From: Rhea pennata
Lineage: Eukaryota > Chordata > Aves > Rheiformes > Rheidae
Assembly (NCBI RefSeq): GCF_028389875.1
Contig: NC_084678.1
Coordinates: 18,072,899-18,136,898, forward strand
Length of the DNA: 64,000 nt
Reading direction: 5' to 3'
Part shown: piece by piece, positions 1-27,960 of the stretch
Layout: every line of letters begins with the position of its first letter
Numbering within the stretch: the stretch's first letter is position 1
The notes under the pieces: generated by a model
What the model saw: the letters and a program-made list of their open reading frames with translations, nothing else
Databases searched by the model: none
What the model was told of the DNA's origin: nothing
Translations under genes and position numbers: made by a program

Positions 1-2689
1 CAGCTGTTCTCAGACTGCTCTATCTCCTGGATTTGTTGGCTTCATCCAGAATGACTTCTGACACCAGGCTGCTTTACAATAGATACCTGTGCAAGTTTTA
101 TGCTAGTAAGGTAAAAGGACAGATTTCTTGATTGTAAACTTGGAAGCAAGCTCAGAAATAAGAAAAACAAGGCAATAAAGTGTGATTTTTATATGTAACC
201 AGCTTTGTGCATCACTGTTGGGGTTCCCAGGTGACTGGTCAAAACTTTTCTTGGCTGTTGGGACCAAGGGGACTGCTGCTGATACCCCCTCTGCACTCAC
301 GCACGTGCACACATGCACACACACTCTCTCACATGTTCAGACTTTATTCCTGGTTGTTTTTCCAATAAAAGCCACAAGCTCAGCGACTTTATACTAACTG
401 GGACAGAGCTACAGTTCAGCTTTTTCCTCTTACCTTTTTTAAATATGTATCAAGTGCTTAATTTTGGGTGGGATTTTGCACAAAGGAATCATTAAAATTG
501 ACCTGATGGGGGGAGGTGGGAGAGGCAAAAAGATGAAATATTACCTTTGGTCTTCAAAGCGTTCGTGAGGTTGCTGCAGGATTTTCTGGGTTGTTACAGT
601 ACTTAATAAAAATCATCTGTCAGATACACACATTCCTTCAAACCTATCTCTAGCTTGCCGCTAGTTCTTGGGGGAAGTCACACATGACAAATCAGCAGCA
701 TGGACACGGCACTCGGTGCTTCAGCCCAAACCATCTGTTCTGGCCCCTCCGCTCACCACTTCTCGCTGCCCGCTCTCTTGCCAGCGGCATGAGGTTGTCA
801 TGGGCTGTGCCTCTTGCCGGAGAATACAAGTTTAACACTGCTATGGGAAACCTCAGCCGTTTTCCTGCAACTTGTTATCAGCCCCCAAAGCAGGCTGGTG
901 AGAAACACCCCTCCTATTACTGGGATTCACTGGCTTGTCACAGCTGCAGACAGACAAATGATTTATATCTGCACATGCTCTGCTGTGTTTGAATTTGTTA
1001 CCTCTGGGAAGCAGAAGCATCCCAGCCTTGCTAGATTCACCTCAGCTGAAACATACAGCAAGCTTAAAAGAAAAATGAGCTTTATTCTAACTTGCTGTAG
1101 AATAAAGTTACATGTTTTTGTAAGGAAAAGCATAAAACCAAATGACATCTGACTAACGCTAGCCAGCAATCTCATTTCCAGTTGTCAGTAGGTGTTTGCT
1201 GGGGGCGTCAAAGCTAGTGCAGCACCTGCTCTGTTCAAGCCCAGGACCTCTAAGCAGCTTTTCATGGCCCTAAGAACCACAAAGGCAACACGGTAGCACT
1301 TCTGGTGTTATCTCTCAGAACTGACTAAAACAGCGGTGTGGCACAGCCACTTACCTTGCCCGCGACACCTCCGGGATGTTTGTGCTGCAGAGCTCAGAGG
1401 CTACATCACCCTTACTGAAGGCAATTTCCTTGCTTTAATCTTTCTCTCTAGAACTATTCCAACAGTCAAGTAGTTTTTGCATTTGCCCCAACGTTGACTG
1501 TTGTGCTTTGCGGGTTGTTGCATTATATGATCTTTTTTCTCTTCCATGACAACTGAGTCTACAAACCACCTATACGTTGGGAGTAAAAGCTTCCCCCAGT
1601 CACCAGTACCCAGAGGTGCTGACTACCTGGCGGGTGAGGAAGGCCCTTCAGTACAGACCCTGCACAAAGGTGCTACTGAAGCATCTGCTGCAGCCAAACA
1701 TCTGCCAAAAAATCATCCTGTTCCAGGCCGGTCTCAGTGATCATGCAGACCACATCTAATGGGGTATCTGAGGACACCAACCATCATGCATCTGCACCAA
1801 GGCGTACCACCATCACACACCAAGACAGGCATGGGGCTCAGGAGCAAGAGGGCTGCATCAAGAAGTCCTTGACCCCCATCCAGCCTCACCCCAGCTGCTC
1901 TGTATCGCCCAGTCAAGTCTGTACAGCTGTTTGCAGGGCTAGGCTGCAAACCAAGTCCTGTGAGATCCTTCAGAGTTGCAGTTGTCTTCTACAAGAGAGG
2001 CCCCATCACCACAGGAATCAGGATGTCAAACGTGCACCTTCAGCTCTCCCTTCCCTGCGCCCGCCCCAGTGGTGGCCCTGGGGGTACCCACATGCGTAAG
2101 GCCTGGCCGGGTGGCCAGGGTGGGTCTTCAGGAGATCACAGCAATCTGAGGCCCAATGCAACAGCCTGCAGCATGAGACCTGGCCACCTCGCTCTCTGGG
2201 GTCCACGTCATTTCAGCTCGCTTGTGCCCTTTCCCAGACACCGCGGAGAAGCAATGACTCAACTGGTCCCGTTCACGTGGTGTTCCTAGCTCATGTTTCC
2301 TCCAGCCCCCTCAACTTTTTCCTCTGCGAAGGGATCACGGTATCACATCCAGCTTGCAAGGACACAGTGATTCACGCGCACGCCAGCACACCGTTTCCGA
2401 ACCGAGCACAGAACGCAGCCTAGTTCCTCGCAGGCACTCTACCCCATGCTGGCAGCACGAGGGCCTGGAGAAAAGCAGCAAGATTTAGAGAAGCACAGAT
2501 CAGTGCGGTTTAAAGAGGAAGAGGAGGCAGCGCTCTCCCTGCCAGCGCTTCCCACGATTGCTTTGGGGCCGGCAGCACTGCAGAGCCTGTCCGCAGCTGC
2601 ACACCAACGTTAAAACAAAAGAGAAGAGCTGATGCGTTATGAAAAATGAACGAAACCTCGCCCTCCACATCCCCTAAAGCTACCCGAAG

Positions 2690-4140
2690 TGCAGAGTTCA
2701 GCGCGGTGGGCGGCAGTCACGGTCCAGCACGTCGCAGTCTCGCTCGCCGGGGTGCCGGAGCTCCCGGCGCCTTTGCCCCCCGAACGCGGCTCGCGCTGGT
2801 GTGCAGCTGCAAGGCTGAAGGACAACTCTGGGCCCGAGGCAACCAGAAGCGCTGTATCGTCCTCAGGGACGGGGATTCCCGCCGGGACCCGCGGGAGGCG
2901 GGGAGCGAGCCCGGCCGTCGCCCGGGGACTCCCGCGGAGGCTCCGTTTCAGCTCGCAACCCGGAGGAGCGACGGTGCCCGGCGCCTCGGGGAGGGTGTTC
3001 GGGGCACTTCTGATTGCTGCCAAAAAGCTGCTCGATGGCCTCTAGGAGACTTCAGGGGGCGAAGGGACTTTCCTGCCACACCAAGCTCAAAGCCTGCGGG
3101 GGAGGCGCGGGGCTCCTGGCAGGCACCGCGCTGCGGGCTGGTCCCTGTGGTGAAAAGGTTTCGGGAAACGGGGGACATCAGTGGTGCCTGATTCCCTCCA
3201 AGGAGCTTCAGAACAGACTTAAGGACAGACGCTGCGCCCACTCTTCCTCCGCTCGTTGCCTTTCCTGGGCATCTCCGCACCCCTGCTTTCTGCCTTCTCG
3301 TTTCCTCCCGCACATGCAAATCGCCTCGAGTGTCCCAGACGAGCAGAGCAGGAGCGGTGGCGTCGCCGGCAGGCTCAGCAGCTTTTACCCACTGCTTTCC
3401 ACAGGTGTTTTGTGCATCTCAGAAAGCCACGACACCTCTTTCTCACTCTCCCACAGGCTGGCTTTGCAGATCAGAAACGCGGGGCCGAGCCCCCGCTGTC
3501 GCCGTGATGCCAGAGCCCCCAGGACAGCGGGAGCCCCGCCGCCACCCCAGCCCTGCGGGCGGCCCCGAGGTCCCGGCCCCGAGCGCCCCAGGAGCCGCGG
3601 CGCCGGACGGCGGGTTCGGCTCCGTTACCAGCCCCAGGGGAAGCAGCTGGAGAGCGAACAGCATTTCTCCCCAGGGAGATCTGCCTGGAAGCAACGCTTG
3701 CTCCGAACCCAGACGCTCGCCGGCTGCCCTGAAGCAAAGTAAGCCGGGGCAGGGTCTCGTCTCGCTCGCGGCAGCAGCGGGCAGAGCCGCGCGGCCGGCA
3801 CCGCCGCCGGAGCCTGCGCCGGGCACGATTGCTCCCCGGCTGCGCGAGGGAGGAACGTGCCGCTCTCCAGCGGGGACAGCGCGGGCGGCGGGGGGCTGCC
3901 GCAGCGAGGGAACCTCTCCCGCTCCTCTCCCAGCTGCTGCCTTCCCTGCGTAACGGGGCTGGCGGCAGAGGAGCAAGCGGAACCTGCTGCACCAGCCAGA
4001 AAGGGGCCTTGGGCCGTCGCCGCAGCGCAGCTTAATAAACCAGCCGTCCGCCTGCCGGTTAAGCTGGCGCTGACCCGAGAGCCCCCCGCGCTGGGGGGCG
4101 GCGCGGGCTGCGCGCTGCCTCCTGCCCCACGGAGCAGATG
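2690..4140. other. CpG-rich block in the left flank
   Basis: This stretch is dense in CG dinucleotides and GC boxes compared with the sequence on either side. It resembles a CpG island. Open frames of up to about 330 codons occur on both strands but have no recognisable domains and mainly encode Ala, Arg, Gly and Pro. It could be a promoter of an unseen transcript or simply GC-rich flanking DNA. I see no TATA box, no splice-linked coding exon and no homology that decides this. Confidence 0.4.
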
Positions 4141-5028
4141 CTGCCGCGGCGCGTGGGCTTCTGCCGCTCGTCAGCCTGCGTCCGACGGGGCCCTCAGGGC
4201 AGGACGGCAGGTCGTTCCCGAGCCTTCGGACAGGGGCAAAGGGGGATTTGGGGAGCAGAACAGTGCACACGCAGGGTAACTCACCCCGTGTGCGGCGCAG
4301 AGCCCCAAGGAGTCCGCAGCACCACTGGGGCTCGTGTGCTGGGGGCATCAGGAAGGCAAAACGAGGGCACAAACGCTCGCCGAGCCCATCAGGGACAAGA
4401 CAAGACCCACCTGCGACTCCCTTCCCAGCCACTCATGCAGGCAAATGCACCTTCCCATACAGCTTTCCAGGCCCCTCTTGCTGCAGCTGCGCAGGATCAC
4501 GGCCCCACCAGTGCACGCAGCTGCGCGCCCAGCCGGGGAGCGGGCTGGTGCATTAGCTGCATGAACGGATGCACAGCCGTGCACTGTCCTGCTGTCCGTG
4601 CAATCCCCTCCGCCACACGCCACTCGTCTCCGCCAGGCCTGCAAAGTTTCTCGGACACAGTTTCTCCACCCAGGTTATTGCTCTCATATGTAGCTCAATG
4701 GTTTCTCCAGGCTTCACAGCTCTGTTGGAAATTTTCTTCGTGGACGGCGTCTCCAGCTAGCAGCTTGTGTCCGTGGCAGCAGGGACGGGCACCGGGCCCG
4801 CCACAGTCACAGCAGCCTGTCACATCTCTTCCCAGCTTCGTTATCACCCCTGCTTTATTACAGGCAGAGTAAATTGCTTTTGTCTGAAGTGGGATAATGG
4901 TCAGAAGAGTGACTGTGTGGAAATGGCATTTTCATGACGCTCGGTTTTCCCCAGCAGTGACTTGCATATTAAGCTGGGTCCGTGTACAAACGAGTGCGAG
5001 GGCTTCATCGTTCCACTGCCTGCTGCAC

Positions 5029-5058
5029 CCTCCTCTTCCTCCTCCTCCTCCTCCTCCA
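5029..5058. repeat. CTC/TCC trinucleotide microsatellite
   Basis: A run of CCT/CTC triplets, about nine near-perfect units, sits in noncoding sequence. On the minus strand it would read as a poly-Glu run, which explains the apparent acidic stretch in open frames there. Confidence 0.8.
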
Positions 5059-5997
5059 ACCAGCTTTCGAAGCTCCGAGCGCCAGAAGCGGACGGGGGGA
5101 AACTACGGGGTGTTTGGTGCCACGCGCAAGGCAGAGCAGCAGCACGGGAGCCCCAGGGGCGAGGGGTCGGGGCAGCTGGAGAGGCCGGGGGGTGATGGCA
5201 GCAGCGCTGGGGCATGCAGCCCCCTGCACGGACCGTGTGGGGCTCGGAGCTGCTCAGCTGGCTGGGCCGGGCTTGCACGGAGCCACGCGCCTTGGCGGCC
5301 AGGTCCAGGCGGCATCCAGGTCTCTGTATCCTGCTCCCAAAATTCCATATAACCTCAGCAAAACAAATCTCTTCCAATAAAAGATGTTATTTTTAAAAGC
5401 TTGCCTCCAGGTTTCACAAATTACTACAATTTGTTTACCCTCTATTTGAGGTGATTTGCAGCCTTTTACCCTCCTGAGAGCAGCTCCAAGCCTTCCTTTT
5501 CCTCCTTTGCAGATTGTTTTTATTACACTGGTGGCTGATTCCTCCCGGTCCCTCTCCTCCCACCCAAGAGATATGTTTCCCTGACAAGAAGTATCAGAGT
5601 GCCACACAAACACGAGAAGCTGTCGGGGAAAGATCTACACACCAGCGATTACTGCTGCTCGCGGGAAGCGGCGTTCCCAACAAAAGCGCCCTTTCCCCGG
5701 GGCCGGTTGCTGTTTCTCCCCGACAGCGTTATCCCCTGTGTGTATCGGGTTCTGCACAGCTCTCCCCTGCACGACCGCACGTCCTGCGAGCGAAACCCAG
5801 GGCGGGCAGCGCGGGGGAAAGCCGCTTACCAGCCGCGTCCTTCCGCCGCCGGCACCGGCCCGAGGGCTGCTGCTCTTGCTGCTCCAACGCGCGACAAATT
5901 GCTCCACACCCGCTGCGGGGCGGGATGGATCAATAACCCGGGCGGCACCGCTGGGACCCCCCGACGGGGGCCGGCCCCACGGGTGGCTCCGAGCCGC

Positions 5998-6095
5998 TCC
6001 CGGCCCCGGCCCCGGCCCCGGCTCCAGCTCCCGGCCCCGCCCGCCCGCCCGCCCCCCCGGGCCCAGCCCCGGCCCCGGCCCCGGCCCCGGCCCGC
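5998..6095. repeat. GC-only CCCCGG-type simple repeat
   Basis: Repeated CCGGCCCCGG-like hexamers occupy this stretch, about 100 bases downstream of the VSTM2L poly(A) signal (the gene is on the minus strand). The plus strand is C-rich, so the G-rich strand is the VSTM2L sense direction. It explains the Pro/Ala/Gly-rich open frames on both strands. Confidence 0.75.
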
Positions 6096-6175
6096 TCCCC
6101 GCCCCTGCCCTCCGGTCTGCCCCCCCGGCCCCGCACCCCCCTGCCCCGCCGCGCACAGGACAGGAGCCGCCCGCG

Positions 6176-6651
6176 GTCGTTCCAGGAGCTTTATTAGCTG
6201 CAGCGGGTCTGGTGGTGGCAGGCGGGGCGGGGGCCGCGGCCCCGCCGCCCCGGGGGTATTTACACGGCGGGGGGGGGGCTCTGCCGCACGCCGCGCCGCC
6301 GCTTGCTCTGCGCACCGGGGGGACCGGGACCGGGACGGGGACCGGGACGCCGCAGGCGAGAGGCGCTGCCGGGCGGAGCAGCGGGCTGAGGCCTTGCGGG
6401 GGGCGGGCTGGGGGAAAAGCTAGCGATGCGGGGGGGGGCAGCGGGGCGCCCGGCGGGGCCTCCCGTCCTCCCTCCCTCCCGGCGTGGAAACGGTCCCGCT
6501 CCGGCACCCGCGTCCTGGCGGCACCGTGGGACGAGACCGAGCGTCCGTGGCGCGCGGCAGCGGGAGGGGAGGGCGCGGGCGGCGTCGGGGCGAGAGGGGG
6601 GTGCGGGCAGCAGAGCCCGGGGCGGCGGGGGGCCCCGCCGGCACCGTCCGG
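6176..6651 (-). other. VSTM2L: VSTM2L 3'UTR (predicted)
   Basis: The sequence from the stop codon to just past the AATAAA at 6195-6190. It is very GC-rich. The plus strand around 6317-6347 has five runs of three or more G separated by AC or ACC, so the mRNA would carry the complementary C-rich tract. The end is inferred from the poly(A) signal and could be off by 10-20 bases; longer or shorter forms are possible. Confidence 0.6.
6190..6195 (-). promoter_or_regulatory. VSTM2L: VSTM2L poly(A) signal AATAAA
   Basis: TTTATT on the plus strand gives AATAAA on the minus strand, about 460 bases after the VSTM2L stop and the only canonical signal I see between the stop and the simple repeat near 6.0 kb. 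Cleavage would fall near 6165-6180. Confidence 0.65.
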
Positions 6652-22498
<15,847 letters not shown>

Positions 22499-22756
22499 CT
22501 TGCCGCGGGCGCGGGCGCGTCTGTCCCGGGGGCGGCGGCGGCGGCGGCGCCGGGACGAGCCCTGGCCCCGGGGCGGCGAGACGGGCCCGGCGCCGCCGCG
22601 CTGCGGAGCTCTTCGCTCGCGCGGAGGGCGCCGCGCGCCGAGGCGGTGCCGCGGCTCGCCCGGAGCCTCCCCCGCCCGGCGGAGGGATCCCGGCCCCGCG
22701 CACACCCCCAAAGTTTTTCCCACGGTTCATTCTTAAACTGCGCGGGGCGGGGCCGG

Positions 22757-23284
22757 ACCTACCGCGCCCACGCGGGGACGAGACACCCCCCACCCCGGTA
22801 CTGCCTAGCTGAGCCCACGCGGGCACGAGACACCCCCACTCCGGCATTGCTCAGCCGAACCCACATGGGGACGAGACACCCCCACTCCGGTACTGCCCAG
22901 AGGAGCCCACGCGGGCACGAGACACCCCCCCCAGCACCACCCAGCTGAGCCCACTCGGAGAGGAGACCCTCCCACTCTGGTACTGCCTAGCTGAGCCCAC
23001 ACGGACACAAGACACCCCCACTCCGGCACTGTTCAGCCGAACCCACGCGAGGAAGAGATCCCCCACACTTCGGCACCATCCAGCTGAACCTACACAGAGA
23101 CGAGACACCCCCACTCTGGTACCGCCCAGCTGAACCCACGTGGGACGAAACACTCCCGCTCCGACACTGTACAGCCGAACCCACGCGGGGAAGAGACATC
23201 CCACCCCCGGCACCACCCAGCTGAACCCACGCGGGGACGAGACACCCCCACTGCAGTACCGCCCAACTGAGCCCACGGGGGGAC
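22757..23284. repeat. 46-bp minisatellite directly upstream of the VSTM2L promoter
   Basis: About 12 units with a period of 44-47 bases, mostly 46. Each contains CCCACGCGGGGACGAGACAC, a CCCCACTCCGG segment and TACTGCCCAGCTGA, with scattered substitutions. It begins right after the GC box at 22744-22752, about 260 bases upstream of the start codon, so it flanks or overlaps the promoter. Confidence 0.93.
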
Positions 23285-23514
23285 CAGACCCCCTTGCACC
23301 ACGCTGTCTGGAGCCCCCCGGCTGCCTGCCGGTACCACGCGTGGCTTCCCACGGAGCCCACGCCGGGAGGGTTCACGCGACCCGGGCCACACTCCCTGTG
23401 GGCGAGATCCCCGAACGACGCGGGGCCCCGTGGGAGGGGCGCAGCCCTGCCCGGGCGTGGCCTGAGCGGGGCCGGGGCGTTCAGCACCGCGGACAGCGCC
23501 CGCGGGGCCCGCGC

Positions 23515-23900
23515 CCGGCACGGCACGGCACGGCACGGCACGGCCCGGCACAGCACAGCCCTGCATGGCACCTCACAACCCTGCATAGCATGGACAGCCA
23601 GGCAGGGCACGGCACAGCCCGGCAGGGCCCGATACAGCACAGCACAGCACAGCACCGCTTGGCGTGACCCAACACAGCCCAGCACTGCCCGACACGGCAC
23701 AGCCCAGCAGAGCACGGCAGAGCCCACCATGGCATGGCACAGCCCAGTCCAGCCCAGCATAGCCGGGCATGGTGCTGCACAGCTCAGCGCAGCATGGCCA
23801 GGTTCAGGCCAGGCTCAGCCCAGCCTGGCCCGTTGCTGTGCAGCCCAACATGGCCAGGCTCAGCCCAGCCCTGCCCAGCTGAGCTCCTGCAGTGCAGCAG
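23515..23900. repeat. Degenerate CACGG/CAGCC pentamer array
   Basis: It begins with five GGCAC units and drifts into GCACAGCCCA- and GGCATGGC-like words with a 5- or 10-base rhythm. It is more degenerate than the neighbouring 46-base array. Cys/Ala/Val-rich frames on the minus strand come from the repeat. Confidence 0.75.
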
Positions 23901-24667
23901 CCCTGGGAGAATCCAGGCCAGAGGTGGTGGCAGGGAGCCGCGTGCAGCTTGCAGGCATGTCCTGCTCCTGGGACTGGGTCAGGCCCAGGAAAACCCTCAC
24001 GGGAAGGGGACCAGGCTGGGCCCACCCCCACTTCCACAGCCCCCCAAGTGGGACAGGGATCCTGGGGGAAACTGGTGCCTGAAGCAGTGATCACTACTCC
24101 TGTTTTACTCCACTACTAGGCTTATAGGAAGTGAGGCTGTCAGGTACACTTCTCCCCCTCCCCCAACAGAAAATAAATTATTTATAGTGAAATAAGATGA
24201 TGAGATAATTAGGGAACATTACTTAGGTTCTTAAAAGCCTTGGCAGTTGCTCCCCTGTTGCATGATGGCCCAGGCACACGATGCTGCGTGACTCCCCCCC
24301 GCAGTCACCCAGAGACAGTGCAGGAGTTAGTGCTGCTCTTCTGAATATTGAAATGCACTGGCTGGGGAGGTGGCTTTGCTGCTTTTTTAAACTTTGAGGG
24401 AAGAGCAAGGGCACAATCCTAAGCATATTCAGGAATTGCCTCCCACAGACCATTCAAGATTTGTCTCAAAATGAAAAACCTGGAGCCTGTGCAGTTGGGG
24501 GCTCAAACGTGACATCTGTTCCCAGGCTGCAGAGGTGCTAGTCATAGTACGAACTGACAGGGAAGCTCACAAAAAAATCAATCCTCACACTAGAAGAAAG
24601 GGCTTTTAAGTACTACCGCGCTATAACAGTGAAGTGTTCCTGACAGAAAAAGCATTTAATATAATGA

Positions 24668-24773
24668 GCATGATCCTGATCTCACTTCAGCTGTATAAAT
24701 CTAGAGGCCAAACCTGCTAAGATCACTGGCATTTCGCCGTACTTGTGGTTTGCAGTAGATCAGAATCAGGCCC
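24668..24773. repeat. Short palindromic element, MITE-like fossil
   Basis: The left end TGATCCTGATCTCAC and the inverted right end (AGATCAGAATCAGGCCC on plus) match as imperfect inverted repeats about 105 bases apart. The wording resembles an old interspersed element common in amniotes, but I cannot name the family from memory with certainty. Confidence 0.35.
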
Positions 24774-24989
24774 AGGAGGAAGGAATTGTGACCTATACAA
24801 TTTATACACCCAATTTATACACCCATTTTGAAAAGTTTAAAATGTAAAGACGACCCTGAAGGCAAGGTATCTCCAGTCTAAATACCAGGCTTCGTTTCTG
24901 AAGTATAGTCCTCAGATGTAGTCTTCACTTGTATGATATTATCCGTGCACTACATAGAAATGTGAAGGATATTTTCTCTCTAGATAAAC

Positions 24990-24992
<3 letters not shown>

Positions 24993-25029
<37 letters not shown>
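24993..25029. repeat. A homopolymer of 37 bases
   Basis: An uninterrupted A run in intergenic DNA. The sequence upstream is not a gene copy I recognise, so I do not call it a retropseudogene tail. Confidence 0.85.
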
Positions 25030-25032
<3 letters not shown>

Positions 25033-27499
25033 GATTATTTCAGGTATTTTCTGCCACGAGATGATGGATTTTTTCTGCAAAGCAATTCTTTAACAAACAG
25101 TATTTTTTCACCCTTCCCTCAGCAGGATTCTTCCAGCAGAAATAGCAAAAGTATTTTTCATATTACCACCCTGGAAGGCAGGGTCCCCTGAGGTCAGCCT
25201 GGAAAGAGCACTGCACACTATTTTAGTGGTTGCACTGTCTAATACTGACATTACAAATCAATAGTTTTAAAAAAGTTCTACATGCTGCAGTGTTTTCCGC
25301 ATGTCAAAATAAAGCCCACATAAGAGCAGACCAGATAGCATTGATCTCTGCTCAAGTTCATTACTCCCTCTAGAGTTAAAAGAAGGGGGAAGGAGAAAGC
25401 GCATGCAATAATGGATTAGCCTAGGCAGCTCGCAGCTCGCATCTGCTGCTGCTCAGGCAGCGGGCTGCAGTTCAGAAGGGTCTCACTTTGTAATATCAAA
25501 AGTACAGCAGCAGCAAAGACTGTGCTCAGGAGTTCCCAGATGGAAAGTTCCTGGAAGCCAGCGGCAGCCTGCGCTGCTTTGGGAGAGGAGAACCATTAGA
25601 GCAGATTACAGAAAAACCTTGGGAGTCGCCTGTCCCTTCGCAGCGTTGGGATGGGGATATCCAGCATTTGATCCATCGCAGCGAAGCTCCGGGGTGGTTC
25701 TTCCCACCTGCAGCCGGATTGCAGCAACACCAGCCTGCAGCTGCGGAGCACGACACAACACCCTGGCACGGGATCCAGCAAGCCACCAAGGGCGGCTTTC
25801 CTGGGCAGACCAACCCTCTCCGCCACCAGACTCTGCTCCCTCATCGACAACCCGGGGAGCGGATACCGGTGCCTTCGCAAAGCACCGAGCTCCTGGCGTA
25901 GCAGGAGAGCAGAGTTTTATATAATACAGGCACGGCACCGGCAAAAAGACCACGTGCCCCCGGTCCTGACGAGGTGCCTCGTCCCAGGCCGTAAGGCACA
26001 TCCAGCCTCGGGTCTCCTCTCACCTTGCTGCCTGGTGCAGGCCACGGCGGGCTGGATACCGAGGCTGCGTAATTACCCTTAAACGGACAAAACCTGCTTG
26101 GATCTTTTATTGTATAATCAAATATATTTAAATCATGCCATGAGGAAGCAAAGAGACCATAAATTTCTCTTAGAGCTGGGAGCATCTCCAGATGCAGAGC
26201 CTGAATTAAGTTCCATTTCCAGCTGATTTTCTGCCTCCACAGCAGGATGATAAACGGACAATAAGTCTTCTGTGCAGTGGCCCAGCAGAAAGAGGAAGAG
26301 CCAAGCATCTTCGCATCTTGTGCGCACTTGGAAGGTTTCATTTTCCTCCTCAATTTTAATTCATCAGTGAGGAGGACTGGACCAGATGCTGTCTGCTAGT
26401 GCAGCCGCACAGTGCTGCTGAACCACTGCGTATCTGAAATGGGTAGGAGGGAAGGTCACTTACGTACGCTGTAAACAAGGGCAGAGCCAGTGGCTCCCTG
26501 ACTAGACAGATGCCGGTGCTTACTACAAAAATAGGTCTGTTATCTGAAAATTCACTATTTTTCTAAAATAGGTGGCAGCTCCTCTGCAAGACTCCTGTTC
26601 CAGTGGAACATGCACAGGGACACGCTCAAGGATGAAGCATTTCTCATCTCCATTAGTGTCAGTTTTTCTGCCGACTGCTTAATTTTGTGCATGCCATCAA
26701 TTCTGCTCAAAGTGGGCATCTGCAAAATAAGAGAATACCAGTGGCCATCTCCACGCAGAGACATAGCAAAGCCCCCAGGCACACTGCTTCCACATGCAAA
26801 TACGGGTTTAGCCTCTGTAAAATTAGTGTGCACCTTTTCTCTGGCCCATGCAGCAGTTGCCCTATAAAAGTGAGTCTGCAAAGCTGCAGGCTGAAGTGGA
26901 ACTCTAATTATTTGGATGAGAGATTAAAAAAAAAAAAAAAATGTGAGGGACCATTTGATTTAGCCTCAAATTATTTATGAATCCGAGTGCAGCTCACAGA
27001 GTGGTTCCACCTGCCCCCAGGCCAGTGCTGGAGGCAGCGCTGTCAAAACAGAGCGCGCAGAGTAAACAGCGGCACTTTTCCAGCTGTCCGATCCCCGTCC
27101 TGGTCCCGGCTGCAGGCCCAGCTCCAGCGTCGGCCGTTGTGGCTCCAGTCGTGACTCCCGGCAGACTGCTCCACCCCCGGCTCGGCCCTGCTCCTGGGGC
27201 ATCCCAGTTCATCCCAGTTCTTGCAGACGGGGCCCGTAGCCTGCAAAAGTGACCAAGCCCTGTGCGCAGCCGAGGCACAGCACTCGTTAAGGACACCCAA
27301 AGTCAAAACAACAAGGGGTAATTCTTCATTTTAGCAATAAAAATGCCATTCGGGTTTGTTCTGAAGCAACCCAAAACACCTTCTCCTTTACCAGCAAAGC
27401 TTTCTTGCCTCTGTCAGATCCACTAGCACGGAAACCCACCTCGCACCCAGGCACCGACTCTGACACAAGCAGCCCCCCAGGGCCCTCGACCAGCCCGTC

Positions 27500-27960
27500 C
27501 AGCGCCCGCCCCTCACCGCGGAGGGGACGGGCACTTGCATCTTAGCTGGAGGCATAAAAACCAAAAGCTGTTACAGCTTTTCCCACCGGCTTCTGCCTCC
27601 CTCGCGCCTCGCCAGCTTTGCAGCTCTCCGCGCACCGAGCTGCTCGGGGCTCTGCCGCCGCCGCGGCCTCGACGGGCGCCTTGGGAAAGGCCGGGCGAGC
27701 GGAGCTATTAAGATAGACACGGGCCTCTCCCCGGGTCTATTAGCAAACGTTCATATCAGCGACTGCCTCTGCGCCCTGTGTCTATGATAGCGGATTGGGC
27801 TGTTCATCTCTCTGACGGGCGGAATAAATACCCTCCCTACTGCTGGTGGAGCTCGTTTCTGATGCTTGTTTGGAGACTTGACAACCCCCGTATAAAAGGA
27901 TTTCCTCTCACGGCTCAGGTTTGACATTCCTGCGTTATTAGATTATTTGCAAAGGTCTGT
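27500..27960 (+). promoter_or_regulatory. Promoter-like block: CpG-rich stretch followed by TATAAAA
   Basis: A CpG-rich stretch (about 27500-27720) leads into AT-rich sequence containing several GATA-like words (AAGATAGAC, TATGATAGC) and a TATAAAA at 27891-27897 on the plus strand, with a possible start near 27920. No coding exon follows on the plus strand, so a product would be a noncoding RNA. It could equally be a distal enhancer for VSTM2L or CTNNBL1. Confidence 0.25.

Larger units (their letters stand above)
1..6175. other. Left flank, no supported gene
   Basis: I see no exon of a recognisable protein here. Positions 1-2600 are mixed-composition sequence with an AATAAA at 365-370 that could be a plus-strand poly(A) signal. 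In human, TTI1 lies tail-to-tail with VSTM2L, so the 3' end of its orthologue might lie at or beyond the left edge, but nothing coding supports that here. Positions 1540-2290 carry several short overlapping plus-strand open frames that I cannot assign. About 2690-4140 and 5640-6175 are CpG-rich, and the long open frames there on both strands reflect base composition. Confidence 0.6.

Noticed and set aside
22757-23284. CRISPR-like regular repeats
   Set aside because: The units are contiguous diverged tandem copies with no unique spacers, in a vertebrate genome.
22805-23760. Minus-strand frames rich in WVQLG/SRGVSSP and CRAVPCRA repeats
   Set aside because: They are translations of the 46-bp and pentamer arrays upstream of VSTM2L.
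24900-25029. Processed pseudogene ending in the 37-base A run
   Set aside because: I recognise no gene sequence upstream of the run, and no target-site duplication is visible.
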